Virus record (IMG/VR): IMGVR_UViG_3300042564_003044
Span: 1 to 25,884 of that record
Reading direction: 5' to 3' (one strand)
From: a virus
DNA length: 25,884 nucleotides
The first letter of the stretch is position 1. Each line of letters begins with the position of its first letter. Under the pieces are notes generated by a model that saw only the letters and a program-made list of their open reading frames with translations, did not search any database and had not been told where the DNA came from. Shown here piece after piece: positions 15,887-22,487 of this stretch. Position numbers and translations under genes: made by a program.

Positions 15887-18190
15887 TTAATATTTGAGTA
15901 AATTGGTGTTTTTTAATTGATTGCGGTACAAATCCGTGTAGAAATCTTTTGAAGTAGTTTGCACAATTTCTTCTGTTTCTTTTACAATCATTTCTCTATC
16001 TTGTTCTAGCCACAACATTAGAAGTAAAAATGCTGATACACGGTCAAAGTTTCCTTTATCATTATATTGTATAAGCTCTTCAATTAATAAATCATCTTTT
16101 AATGTATGTAAATTTCTAACTACCACTTCTCTTTTTGTACCATCTTCTAGTTCTTCTACATATTTCTTTTTTTCTTCTAATAACCATTGTTGAGCAAGTC
16201 TTAACGCATATTGTTTCAAAGGAGCTGTCATTGGTACTCCTACGTCATATTTTAAAGTGGGATCCTTTATAGCTTTCTCAATAACTTGTTTTGGAGTGAG
16301 AGCCAATATATGATAATTTCCTGTACGCATACAGTAGTTTTTAAAGTCAATAATGTTATTCTCAAACATTACTTCCGCATTAAAGTACTTGGCGGCCAAT
16401 ACACAATTTAAATGTATTTCTTCTGGCATATCATATCTTCCTACCCACCATGCAACTAATTCATTACCATTAGCATCTACAGTATTATTAGATTTATAGA
16501 CATAGATTGCTGCTAACGAGGTACCCCCTCCTTCATCTCTAATCGGGTCATATACAATTTTAAAAAGATTTCTAGGTATTATACCAGCAGGAGGATGTTC
16601 GTAAATCTCCCAGGCACTTCTCAAATCAGATTTAGAATCGTGAGGAAATCTATCTATAGGTTTTAAATCTGAATTAGGCTTGAACTTAACTCCTGAAATA
16701 TAATCTTTATCTTCTACCAATGACCCTACTGTTCTTAAATGTTTTTTAAACTGGTACCTATCATTAGTAGCTTGCTGTTCTCTAAGCATTACTATTGGGA
16801 ATTTATTACCTGTTTTTGACAAGAACATTTCTGAAGGCTTAAGCGGCCTAGACATAATATACTCATCATAGGCCGAAGTATTATTAGCTTGTTTTTTCTC
16901 TTCTCTTCGCTCCATTTCATACTTCAAAGCGGTTTCTACATCTGTATTTCCGTTATCATCTTTGTAAGCTAAGTTTGTATAAATTGCTGGTAGGAAAAAA
17001 CCTATTACTCCCCTGCCTTCGTAAATATCTTTAAACCCTAAAAAGTCATAAGCTTCAGGGTCTCTAAATATAATCTCAGATTCAATAACTTTTTCCATGT
17101 CTCCACCTGTTCCAAGATAGAAAGAAGACCCAAACTTACCTGCTCCCATATCCTGAGTAGATTCGTTGGCACCATGCACTGTAAGGATTTTATCTTCCAA
17201 TCCCACCTCTTCTACTACTAATACATTGTAACGGCCCCCAACGGCCGCTTGTTTATTGTCCTTATACGTTTCATGAATAAGTAAAGATCCTGTACCTTCT
17301 TTCACTGTAGAATTACCTATTTTCTTCTCGTACTCAAATCTATAAGGATTCTTAGAATTACCTACTTTAAGCGTACCAGAAAAAGCCCTACTAAAAGGAG
17401 AAGGAAAGTATTCTCTGTCAAAATATTCTCCAGGCAAGTTTTTTAAAGAGTTGGAGAATTTATCTAATAGTTGAGAAGATTTTCCAGAACTAGCAGATCC
17501 ACAAAAAATCTCCACTTTATTATTTCCTGAAAGATAATCTTCTACCGTTTTAGCCCCATCAGATAACCATTCATGTTCCATTAATGCTGAGGCCATAAAG
17601 GATTTTCCTCCCGATCGAGATCCTAATAAAAATAAATTCAAAGCATTATTATCATAAATAGGATTGCCCAAATTCTTATCATGAGTCTTATTTAAGTATT
17701 CTAAAGGATCTATGTATGTTTTTAATGAACCGTCAGTCTTATAACAATAATCAGATAGGTTATTTAAAAATTTTAGAGGAATGTCAGGGCCAGAAGGATT
17801 ATTTAATTTATCCTCTTTTAGTTTAACTGTCCAATTACAAGTGTATTCTTCATCTTCCTCAAATCCACTAAAACCTCTACAAATAAACCAACAATTTAAT
17901 ATTGTCCAGTTTATATCCAATAAACTAGGTCTTGATTTAATACGCTGTTTACCATCTTGAATAGTAATAGTGTGATAGTTGGTAAAATAATTCAACTGAG
18001 GATTCATATATCTCCAACGTAACCCTTCAGGAGTATTTTCTTGCCGCCACACTCCTAATATAAACTCTTCTAATTCTTTAGTCCAATACTCATCGTAAGC
18101 TGTACTATGAGGGTGTAAAGACGGGTGGTTTTTTATAAAAGAGGTGTTATCATATATTTTTGGAAATATATATTCAGTATTAATTATCAT
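15887..18190 (-). CDS. terL: terminase large subunit
   Basis: 767 aa with both TerL domains. ATPase: Walker A GSRSGGKS (190-197), Walker B VLVVEE (323-328), coupling motif near TGG (361-363). Nuclease (RNase H/RuvC-like): DPIRDEGGG with D548, E610 in EVMFENN, and D716 in NFDRVSA, giving the usual D-E-D metal-binding set. N-terminal residues 30-110 (EYWTKELEEFILGVWRQENTPEG...YMNPQLNYFTNYHTI) are the crAss-like/Bacteroidota-phage TerL type. A second P-loop-like segment, GSASSGKSS (231-239), follows the true Walker A. The gene powers DNA packaging through the portal. Its ATG overlaps the stop of the 72-aa gene (ATGA). Confidence 0.95.
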   Translation of the reverse strand: MIINTEYIFPKIYDNTSFIKNHPSLHPHSTAYDEYWTKELEEFILGVWRQENTPEGLRWRYMNPQLNYFTNYHTITIQDGKQRIKSRPSLLDINWTILNCWFICRGFSGFEEDEEYTCNWTVKLKEDKLNNPSGPDIPLKFLNNLSDYCYKTDGSLKTYIDPLEYLNKTHDKNLGNPIYDNNALNLFLLGSRSGGKSFMASALMEHEWLSDGAKTVEDYLSGNNKVEIFCGSASSGKSSQLLDKFSNSLKNLPGEYFDREYFPSPFSRAFSGTLKVGNSKNPYRFEYEKKIGNSTVKEGTGSLLIHETYKDNKQAAVGGRYNVLVVEEVGLEDKILTVHGANESTQDMGAGKFGSSFYLGTGGDMEKVIESEIIFRDPEAYDFLGFKDIYEGRGVIGFFLPAIYTNLAYKDDNGNTDVETALKYEMERREEKKQANNTSAYDEYIMSRPLKPSEMFLSKTGNKFPIVMLREQQATNDRYQFKKHLRTVGSLVEDKDYISGVKFKPNSDLKPIDRFPHDSKSDLRSAWEIYEHPPAGIIPRNLFKIVYDPIRDEGGGTSLAAIYVYKSNNTVDANGNELVAWWVGRYDMPEEIHLNCVLAAKYFNAEVMFENNIIDFKNYCMRTGNYHILALTPKQVIEKAIKDPTLKYDVGVPMTAPLKQYALRLAQQWLLEEKKKYVEELEDGTKREVVVRNLHTLKDDLLIEELIQYNDKGNFDRVSAFLLLMLWLEQDREMIVKETEEIVQTTSKDFYTDLYRNQLKNTNLLKY

Positions 18191-18405
18191 TTATGTATAG
18201 GAGCTCTAGGTACAATATCATTTTTTTTAATTATAATTTTTTTGGTGAGCATTTTTATAAGCTCTTCCCTAATATTGACTTGTTGAACTTCATATTTGTC
18301 AATGTTTTGTGAAATTTTTTCAAACAAATCCACTAAGTTTAAATCAGGATCTTTGTTTCCATCTATTTCAATGTAGTTGTGTTTCAAGTCAATCATTATC
18401 ATCAT
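18187..18405 (-). CDS. small protein coupled to TerL, 72 aa
   Basis: Sequence MMIMIDLKHNYIEID then an acidic helical middle (NLVDLFEKISQNIDKYEVQQVNIREELIKML) and a basic end. The stop overlaps the TerL start by four bases (ATGA), so the two are translationally coupled. This is where a small terminase subunit might be, but there is no recognisable helix-turn-helix, and it is shorter than usual TerS proteins. Three Met codons near the start (18405, 18402, 18396) leave the exact start open. Function unknown. Confidence 0.5.
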   Translation of the reverse strand: MMIMIDLKHNYIEIDGNKDPDLNLVDLFEKISQNIDKYEVQQVNIREELIKMLTKKIIIKKNDIVPRAPIHK

Positions 18406-18411
18406 AATTTC

Positions 18412-18627
18412 CTAATCTATTTGTTCATTTACATGTTCTAACGCTTCAGATTGTTCTGTAGCATTTTGTTTAATTCTTTCTAAAGAATCTTGCATTTCTT
18501 TAAATCTTTCTTTGGTATAGGTTCCAAGAAGTCTTGATAACCAAAAGTAACTTCCATGTTTTAACTCTAAAGGATTTGATTTAGCTTTAGGTTGATTGTA
18601 TTGATTTGGTTTGTTTACTGGGTACAT
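18412..18627 (-). CDS. small hypothetical protein, 71 aa
   Basis: Polar Asn/Pro/Lys-rich first 25 residues, then LKHGSYFWLSRLLGTYTKERF and an amphipathic helix (QDSLERIKQNATEQSEALEHVNEQID) that could form a coiled coil. It starts 25 bases after the 184-aa gene, and a TTTTGTGTGTG element (18637-18647, ACACACAAAA on the minus strand) lies 9 nt before the ATG. It leads the terminase-portal block. No family recognised. Confidence 0.55.
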   Translation of the reverse strand: MYPVNKPNQYNQPKAKSNPLELKHGSYFWLSRLLGTYTKERFKEMQDSLERIKQNATEQSEALEHVNEQID

Positions 18628-18636
18628 AATTTATTG

Positions 18637-18647
18637 TTTTGTGTGTG
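18637..18647 (-). promoter_or_regulatory. ACACACAAAA leader element before the terminase block
   Basis: Minus-strand CACACACAAAA ends 9 nt before the ATG at 18627, the same arrangement as at 10316, 13201 and 21788. No TAnnTTTG box is seen nearby, which suggests the element itself is the signal, at the DNA or RNA level. Confidence 0.5.
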
Positions 18648-18652
18648 AATAA

Positions 18653-19207
18653 TTAATTTGTTTTTTTTGATTTACTTACTAGTTTTTCAGTGAAAGATTC
18701 TTCTCTTCCTCCTCTAGCTCTAGTTTCTATATTTTCTTCTTGGTATTCTTTATAAATTTTTCCAAAAGACTCCCAAATAAGTTTAGAATCTTTCATCATC
18801 TTATCTAGGGCTTCAAAGGTATCTAAACTATAAGAAACCGTTTCTAAGAACTTATTTCTTTCCTCTATCTTATCTTGCCATACCTTCAACTCTCTTTGAA
18901 TCTTTGTCATCACTACTTTAGGGTAGGCATCTATCAAATCTTGATGGTATTCAAAGCTAAACGTATCATCTTTCAAGAAATATTTCTTAATATCCTCTTC
19001 TCTCTCATCTTTTCTAAGTCTAATCTTAGGAGACTTTATATCACAAAATAAAAATATAGCCCACATAACTTCAGAAGAAAAATCTTTGTTTTCAGTAGCA
19101 TTATAATAATCATCAAAAGGCTCTGTGAATTTAAATTCTGGATTTACTTCCCAAAAAGAATATCTATTCTTTTCGTAATCAAAATTCTGCATCAAATAAT
19201 AATCCAT
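18653..19207 (-). CDS. hypothetical phage protein upstream of terminase, 184 aa
   Basis: I place the start at 19207 (MDYYLMQNFDYEKN), which overlaps the SET gene end by 29 bases; a longer open frame to 19261 exists but would overlap SET coding by 83 bases, and ATG at 19192 is also possible. Acidic/aromatic start (NPEFKFTEPFDDYYNATENKDF), then SSEVMWAIFLFCDIKSPKIRLRKDEREEDIKKYFL, a pattern I associate with conserved phage proteins near the packaging genes, then helical segments (LDTFEALDKMMKDSKLIWESFGKIYKEYQEE) and a basic tail (RARGGREESFTEKLVSKSKKTN). Function unknown. A virion or assembly role is a guess from context. Confidence 0.6.
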   Translation of the reverse strand: MDYYLMQNFDYEKNRYSFWEVNPEFKFTEPFDDYYNATENKDFSSEVMWAIFLFCDIKSPKIRLRKDEREEDIKKYFLKDDTFSFEYHQDLIDAYPKVVMTKIQRELKVWQDKIEERNKFLETVSYSLDTFEALDKMMKDSKLIWESFGKIYKEYQEENIETRARGGREESFTEKLVSKSKKTN

Positions 19208-19583
19208 CTTCTGTATTTTTATTATTAAATAAATAAAGGTTTTTTGTGCATACTCGTTCACCTGTTTCTCTGTCTGTGAATTCTTTTATTATGATTTCTT
19301 CAGTTTCATAATAATTTCTTTTAATTTCATCCCCTTCCCTTATCTTTCTAATAGCCACTAAAGAGTGTCCTTCAACCCTAACATTAGGATCGAAAGAATG
19401 TTTTATGTATTTTACAATAGGATCTAATACATGGTAGTTATTATCTAATTGTATTGTGTGTTGAGTAGGTATTTTTGATTCTTCACAGCATATAAATAAT
19501 ACTGTTTGACCAGGGAAGAATTCCTTATTAGAAATAACTTCTTTAAATTTTTTATTTTTTATTATGTTAAAATGATTACTCAT
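19179..19583 (-). CDS. compact SET-domain protein (putative protein-lysine methyltransferase)
   Basis: 134 aa. The C-terminal SET signature is clear: HSFDPNV (62-68) matches the NHS-x-x-PN motif, followed by GHSLVAIRKIREGDEIKRNYYETEE (72-96), matching the LVAxRxIxxGEEI-x-x-(D/N)Y segment with the conserved Tyr at 91 or 92. The N-terminal half (SNKEFFPGQTVLFICCEE...PTQHTIQLDNNYHVLDPIVKYI) matches the first strands and TIQL segment of compact SET proteins. The usual Asn of NHS is Lys61, so activity may be altered. The family transfers methyl groups from SAM to lysine. It overlaps the ClpP-like gene by 8 bases, pointing to coupled expression. Target and role in the phage are unknown. Confidence 0.8.
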   Translation of the reverse strand: MSNHFNIIKNKKFKEVISNKEFFPGQTVLFICCEESKIPTQHTIQLDNNYHVLDPIVKYIKHSFDPNVRVEGHSLVAIRKIREGDEIKRNYYETEEIIIKEFTDRETGERVCTKNLYLFNNKNTEDGLLFDAEF

Positions 19584-20100
19584 GTATTATTCTTGTTTTA
19601 AATATTTCTAATAAATCATTATAGTATAAAACTACATCTTCTCCTTTTAGTAATTTTTTCATTTGTTTGTCTGGAAGAGGTAAATTTCTTAGTAACTCAG
19701 AAAACCCTTTCTGTTCTAATTTATTTTTAAAATCTACTTTATCATAAATATGGTTCTTATTCATATCTAAAATAGCGTCTATTCTAGGAAAATGAATTAA
19801 ACTTCTTATAGATTTATCCAATAGACAAATAGGTACAGAAGTATTTAAGAGTAGAAAAAACCCTGAACTTGAACAATCTTCTATAGGGTAGAGTATAATG
19901 TCTCCATATTCTTCTATGGCTTTACTTATAGGGTAAACATAGCTTACATATCCCCCAGGACTATTTATAAAAAAATTAACAGGAAGATCACTTGAATTTA
20001 AAAAAGAAAGAGCATCGTTTATAGCTGATAACTCAAACGGTCCTTCAAAAATATAATTTAATCTTTTTGCTTCCAAAAACATTTCTGTATTTTCCTCCAT
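19576..20100 (-). CDS. ClpP-like serine protease
   Basis: 174 aa. Family motifs in order: NFFINSPGG (42-50), the oxyanion/substrate loop; CSSSGFFLLL (76-85), with S78 aligning with the ClpP nucleophile; IHFP (102-105), with H103 exactly 25 residues after S78, as in ClpP; and D155 in LLKGEDVVLYYNDLLEIF, matching the Asp position before the final helix. All three catalytic residues are therefore present. Phages use ClpP/S49-type proteases as prohead maturation proteases, and the gene lies just upstream of the terminase-portal-MCP block. A host-directed protease is the alternative. It lacks a signal peptide and starts 5 bases after the DUF1573-like gene. Confidence 0.82.
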   Translation of the reverse strand: MEENTEMFLEAKRLNYIFEGPFELSAINDALSFLNSSDLPVNFFINSPGGYVSYVYPISKAIEEYGDIILYPIEDCSSSGFFLLLNTSVPICLLDKSIRSLIHFPRIDAILDMNKNHIYDKVDFKNKLEQKGFSELLRNLPLPDKQMKKLLKGEDVVLYYNDLLEIFKTRIIHE

Positions 20101-20105
20101 ACTTA

Positions 20106-20432
20106 TTAAATTATATTTTTAGCTATCCTTAAAGAAATAGCTGTAGCATTTCCAAAAACATAAATGAATTTATCTGAAGGAGTACCTAGTTTAATAGTAA
20201 AACTTAATTCTTTGCTTTCTCCTGGCTCTATTATTGTTCCTGTATTTACACCTAATGGTGTTGTGCATCCACAGCTTTTTGATACATCTTGACATATAAA
20301 AGTTTCTTCCCCTATATTTTTTACCATAACTGATCCTGAAACTGTTTCATCTCTTTTACCTTCTACAACTATAACTTCTGGTTCAAATACCACTGTAGTA
20401 AGCTTTAAGTTTGGGTTTATAATTTCTGACAT
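20106..20432 (-). CDS. DUF1573-like (Ig-like) protein
   Basis: 108 aa. A beta-sandwich pattern with VSGSVMVKNIGEETFICQDVSKSCGCTTP (31-59), containing the SCGCT signature at 53-57, then IEPGESKELSFTI (68-80). This matches DUF1573, an immunoglobulin-like domain common in Bacteroidota and their phages. There is no signal peptide, so it is probably a virion or cytoplasmic version. It follows the Cys-cluster gene by 4 bases and precedes the protease by 5 bases. Ig-like domains often decorate phage capsids or tails, but this is inference. Confidence 0.75.
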   Translation of the reverse strand: MSEIINPNLKLTTVVFEPEVIVVEGKRDETVSGSVMVKNIGEETFICQDVSKSCGCTTPLGVNTGTIIEPGESKELSFTIKLGTPSDKFIYVFGNATAISLRIAKNII

Positions 20433-20436
20433 ATGA

Positions 20437-20742
20437 TTATAATTTTATATTATTTTTTATTTTAAAAGCTTCCCAATCTTCTTTATTCATCATATCAGGA
20501 AAGCAAGGATTTTCTTTTCTTTTACATCCATCGGTGCCATAATATAAATCAGGTGTTTCGCACCCACATTCTAGGCAACTTCCATTTAAGGAACAAGCTT
20601 GCGCCACTTCATGTCTCCATAGCACTTGTTCTTTTTCACATTCAGATAAAAAACCTGCCTCTCTAACTTGAGCAGAGAGGAAGTTTTTTACATTTTTAAA
20701 ATTAATTTTTGCAGGATTAGCTGCGTTAGGATTTGAAAACAT
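20437..20742 (-). CDS. Cys-cluster (putative zinc-binding) protein
   Basis: 101 aa. The helical N-terminal half (KINFKNVKNFLSAQVREAGFLSECEKEQVLWRHEVAQAC) is followed by a cluster of Cys at 50, 56, 59, 61, 73 and 80 (CSLNGSCLECGC...GCKRKENPCFPDMM) and an aromatic end (NKEDWEAFKIKNN). The spacing is suitable for metal binding. I recognise the CLECGC...CFP-x-MM-x-x-x-x-W pattern as recurring in Bacteroidota phages next to DUF1573 genes, though no function is known to me. It is packed tightly in the operon (6 and 4 base gaps). Confidence 0.65.
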   Translation of the reverse strand: MFSNPNAANPAKINFKNVKNFLSAQVREAGFLSECEKEQVLWRHEVAQACSLNGSCLECGCETPDLYYGTDGCKRKENPCFPDMMNKEDWEAFKIKNNIKL

Positions 20743-20748
20743 TCTATT

Positions 20749-21054
20749 TTAATTTATTTCTAAAATATTCCAGTTTTCCATAAATTCTGAGGTGCCCTTG
20801 GTTTTTGAATCTTCTTCTTCATCTTCATCTTCTTCTTCCATTTCAAGAGGGTTTTTTTCAAAAAACTTTTTCATGCTTTTTGATTTTCTGTCTTCGTTAA
20901 AATTCCAAATATCTACTGTAAGTAAATATCCGTTTGAAATTTTTTCAATTGTTTTTGTAATGTCCTCAGTGTCAGTTCTTTTAGATAGGATAACTTTTTC
21001 GCTATCTTCTCCTGTCTCTTTACTGATTGTCATTTTGCTTTTTTTGTTTTCCAT
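20749..21054 (-). CDS. hypothetical acidic protein, 101 aa
   Basis: Lys/Thr/Glu-rich start (MENKKSKMTISKETGED), a strand-like centre (ISNGYLLTVDIWNF), then a very acidic run (EMEEEDEDEEEDS, about 72-84) and an ENWNILEIN end. Not recognised. The plus-strand open frame opposite it (20792-21064) is a mirror of the acidic run. It lies in the tight small-gene operon. Confidence 0.55.
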   Translation of the reverse strand: MENKKSKMTISKETGEDSEKVILSKRTDTEDITKTIEKISNGYLLTVDIWNFNEDRKSKSMKKFFEKNPLEMEEEDEDEEEDSKTKGTSEFMENWNILEIN

Positions 21055-21064
21055 TTTTTTATAG

Positions 21065-21337
21065 TTATAGGTTAATAATAAAGTCTACAAATCTTTCCCA
21101 CAAAGATAATTTAGGTGCTTTCTTTTCAAGAATACCTGCAGTAGGGAAAGTACATTGAGGAGTTTCATAAACAATTGGAGTTTCATTTACAATGTTATCC
21201 TCAATTTGATTTCTCTCTAAGAAAGCTTTTTCTTCTTTTTTAGATACTCCTGGACTATTTGTTTTTTTATTTCTAGGAGTGGAAGGTTTTTGTTTGGGTG
21301 TAGAAACCTTATTTTGTTTATTATTTTTTTCTTTCAT
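21065..21337 (-). CDS. hypothetical basic protein, 90 aa
   Basis: Strongly basic and disordered start (about 45 residues rich in Lys, Asn, Pro, Thr: NKQNKVSTPKQKPSTPRNKK), then EKAFLERNQIEDNIVNETPIVYETPQ and a hydrophobic end (LSLWERFVDFIINL) that could be a peripheral membrane or protein-docking helix. No family recognised. It starts 8 bases after the 143-aa gene. Confidence 0.5.
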   Translation of the reverse strand: MKEKNNKQNKVSTPKQKPSTPRNKKTNSPGVSKKEEKAFLERNQIEDNIVNETPIVYETPQCTFPTAGILEKKAPKLSLWERFVDFIINL

Positions 21338-21345
21338 GATAAATT

Positions 21346-21777
21346 TTAGTTTAAAATGTGTTTTACGGTGATTAAATCTTCAGGGATTAAAAATGTTAAT
21401 TCTAAAGGCTTATCTGTTTCTTCTAACTTGTGGCAATAAAATGCAAAAGGCATCAATCCTTGTAAATAACTTCCAAATACAGGACGAGCTTCTCCATTAG
21501 GATCTCCTCCTACAGGCGGTTTATAACTTACAATTGGTTTATCCACCATGTTATCTCCTAAAGATACAATATCTCCTGGAACATATTTGTTACTACCATC
21601 TGCCATTAATACTTTAAAAGCATTTTTAATTTCAGTGGTTTTGTGTTGTTCCATACCTACAAGCTGGGAAGCTAATTCACTTCTCTTAGCAAAGCATTGA
21701 ACTAAAATGTGATTTTCTCTTTCAATTTTAAAGTTAAAATCGGGGATTGGTTGATTTTTAAATTCTTTAATGGTCAT
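21346..21777 (-). CDS. possible GroES-like co-chaperonin or small beta-barrel protein
   Basis: 143 aa. NHILVQCFAKRSELASQLVG (26-45), FKVLMADGSNKYVPGDIVSLGDN (54-76) and the end TFLIPEDLITVKHIL resemble the three key segments of GroES (N-terminal strand and mobile loop, the GxV...VGD segment, and the closing strand ending in (E/D)DIL). Length is between host GroES and larger phage co-chaperonins such as T4 gp31 (111 aa). The match is by eye and weak, so another phage beta-barrel is equally possible. Its leader holds a TATATTTG -7 box and the ACACACAAAA element, so it likely starts a transcript. Confidence 0.4.
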   Translation of the reverse strand: MTIKEFKNQPIPDFNFKIERENHILVQCFAKRSELASQLVGMEQHKTTEIKNAFKVLMADGSNKYVPGDIVSLGDNMVDKPIVSYKPPVGGDPNGEARPVFGSYLQGLMPFAFYCHKLEETDKPLELTFLIPEDLITVKHILN

Positions 21778-21787
21778 AATTAATTTT

Positions 21788-21798
21788 TTTTGTGTGTT
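21788..21798 (-). promoter_or_regulatory. ACACACAAAA leader element of the 143-aa gene
   Basis: Minus-strand AACACACAAAA ends 10 nt before the ATG at 21777. Downstream of the -7 box at 21813-21820 it would lie in the transcript 5' leader. Confidence 0.5.
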
Positions 21799-21812
21799 AA
21801 AATTATATTTTG

Positions 21813-21820
21813 CAAATATA
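21813..21820 (-). promoter_or_regulatory. candidate -7 box TATATTTG
   Basis: Exact match to TAnnTTTG in the 61-base gap between the HU-like gene and the 143-aa gene. Transcription would start about 30 nt before the ATG, placing the ACACACAAAA element in the leader. No TTTG is present at the usual -33 distance, only AT-rich sequence. Confidence 0.5.
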
Positions 21821-21838
21821 CGAAAATAATTTTTATTT

Positions 21839-22102
21839 TTATTTTTTATTTTTCAATATTCGTAAAGTATTTATCATTTTTTTTGTTTTTTCTACTTCTC
21901 GTAGTTTAAAAAATATTTTAAGTCTTTTTTTTATTTTTAAGACACTAGGGGAAAATTTTCCAAACTTGGGAAAATAAATCTCTCTTGCTGGAGAAGCACT
22001 CATTTCTTTTGAGACAGTTTTAACATAATCTTGATAGATTTTTTGTACTTCTTCCGCAGAAATATTTCCTAGGTTATGAGCAACTTCTTCAAAAATATTC
22101 AT
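21839..22102 (-). CDS. HU/IHF-like fragment protein, 87 aa
   Basis: Residues 1-56 (MNIFEEVAHNLGNISAEEVQKIYQDYVKTVSKEMSAS...EIYFPKFGKFSP) follow the N-terminal helix-loop-helix plus first strands of HU/IHF proteins, where the strand normally reads V-x-(L/I)-x-GFG-x-F. The usual DNA-binding arm is replaced by a Lys/Arg-rich tail (VLKIKKRLKIFFKLREVEKTKK...NKK). crAss-like phages encode IHF-like proteins, which fits. It may bind or compact DNA. Its ATG overlaps the previous stop by one base (TAATG). The call is by pattern and not certain. Confidence 0.5.
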   Translation of the reverse strand: MNIFEEVAHNLGNISAEEVQKIYQDYVKTVSKEMSASPAREIYFPKFGKFSPSVLKIKKRLKIFFKLREVEKTKKMINTLRILKNKK

Positions 22103-22296
22103 TATGAGTTTAAAATAATTACTGCTATTAATGATACCAGAAAAACAATGTACAATATATTAAATATATGTGAAAATATATTGCCATTAGTTTCCATATA
22201 TGGAAACTTTTCAAAATCTCTAAAAGAATTAAAATGTAACATTACCATAGAAAATAGTAATACACCTATGAAAAAAAGGTTTAATAAAGTTTCCAT
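22102..22296 (-). CDS. small membrane protein, two helices
   Basis: 64 aa. Hydrophobic segments at about 3-20 (TLLNLFFIGVLLFSMVML) and 44-63 (IFNILYIVFLVSLIAVIIL) flank a short polar loop with a KFPYMETNGN segment. This is a two-transmembrane layout typical of small holin-like or membrane-modifying phage peptides, but no holin motif is diagnostic, and it is not beside a lysin gene. TAATG overlaps at both ends couple it to its neighbours. A plus-strand frame over the same bases (22076-22333) has no operon context. Confidence 0.6.
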   Translation of the reverse strand: METLLNLFFIGVLLFSMVMLHFNSFRDFEKFPYMETNGNIFSHIFNILYIVFLVSLIAVIILNS

Positions 22297-22487
22297 TATA
22301 CTAATAATATTTTTAAGTTATCGTCTAAGCTAATTGCTATGGTTAAATTTTTATATTTTACAAGTTCTTCATAATACTCCATGCCTAATTCTCTTTTTAA
22401 TTCTTCATAAGCATTTTTATTCATAATTAATAATTTTCGGTAAGGAGAGTTTAAAATTTTTATTATCTCTACTATACTCTTATTCAT
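22296..22487 (-). CDS. small hypothetical protein, 63 aa
   Basis: Mixed charged sequence (SIVEIIKILNSPYRKLLIMNKNAYEELKRELGMEYYEELVKYKNL) with a hydrophobic end (LTIAISLDDNLKILLV). No family recognised. Its ATG lies within the last 8 bases of the 138-aa gene and its TAA overlaps the next ATG (TAATG), so its place in the operon is firm. Confidence 0.55.
   Translation of the reverse strand: MNKSIVEIIKILNSPYRKLLIMNKNAYEELKRELGMEYYEELVKYKNLTIAISLDDNLKILLV

Noticed and set aside
18187-18405. 72-aa protein as small terminase subunit
   Set aside because: Position fits, but there is no helix-turn-helix or other TerS feature, and it is short; left as unknown.
19208-19261. N-terminal extension of the 184-aa protein
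   Set aside because: The longer start would overlap 83 bases of the SET gene and adds a hydrophobic extension without a leader; the ATG at 19207 is preferred.
22076-22333. Plus-strand 85-codon frame
   Set aside because: Overlaps the coupled minus-strand membrane-peptide gene, which has TAATG junctions on both sides; no promoter for the plus frame.
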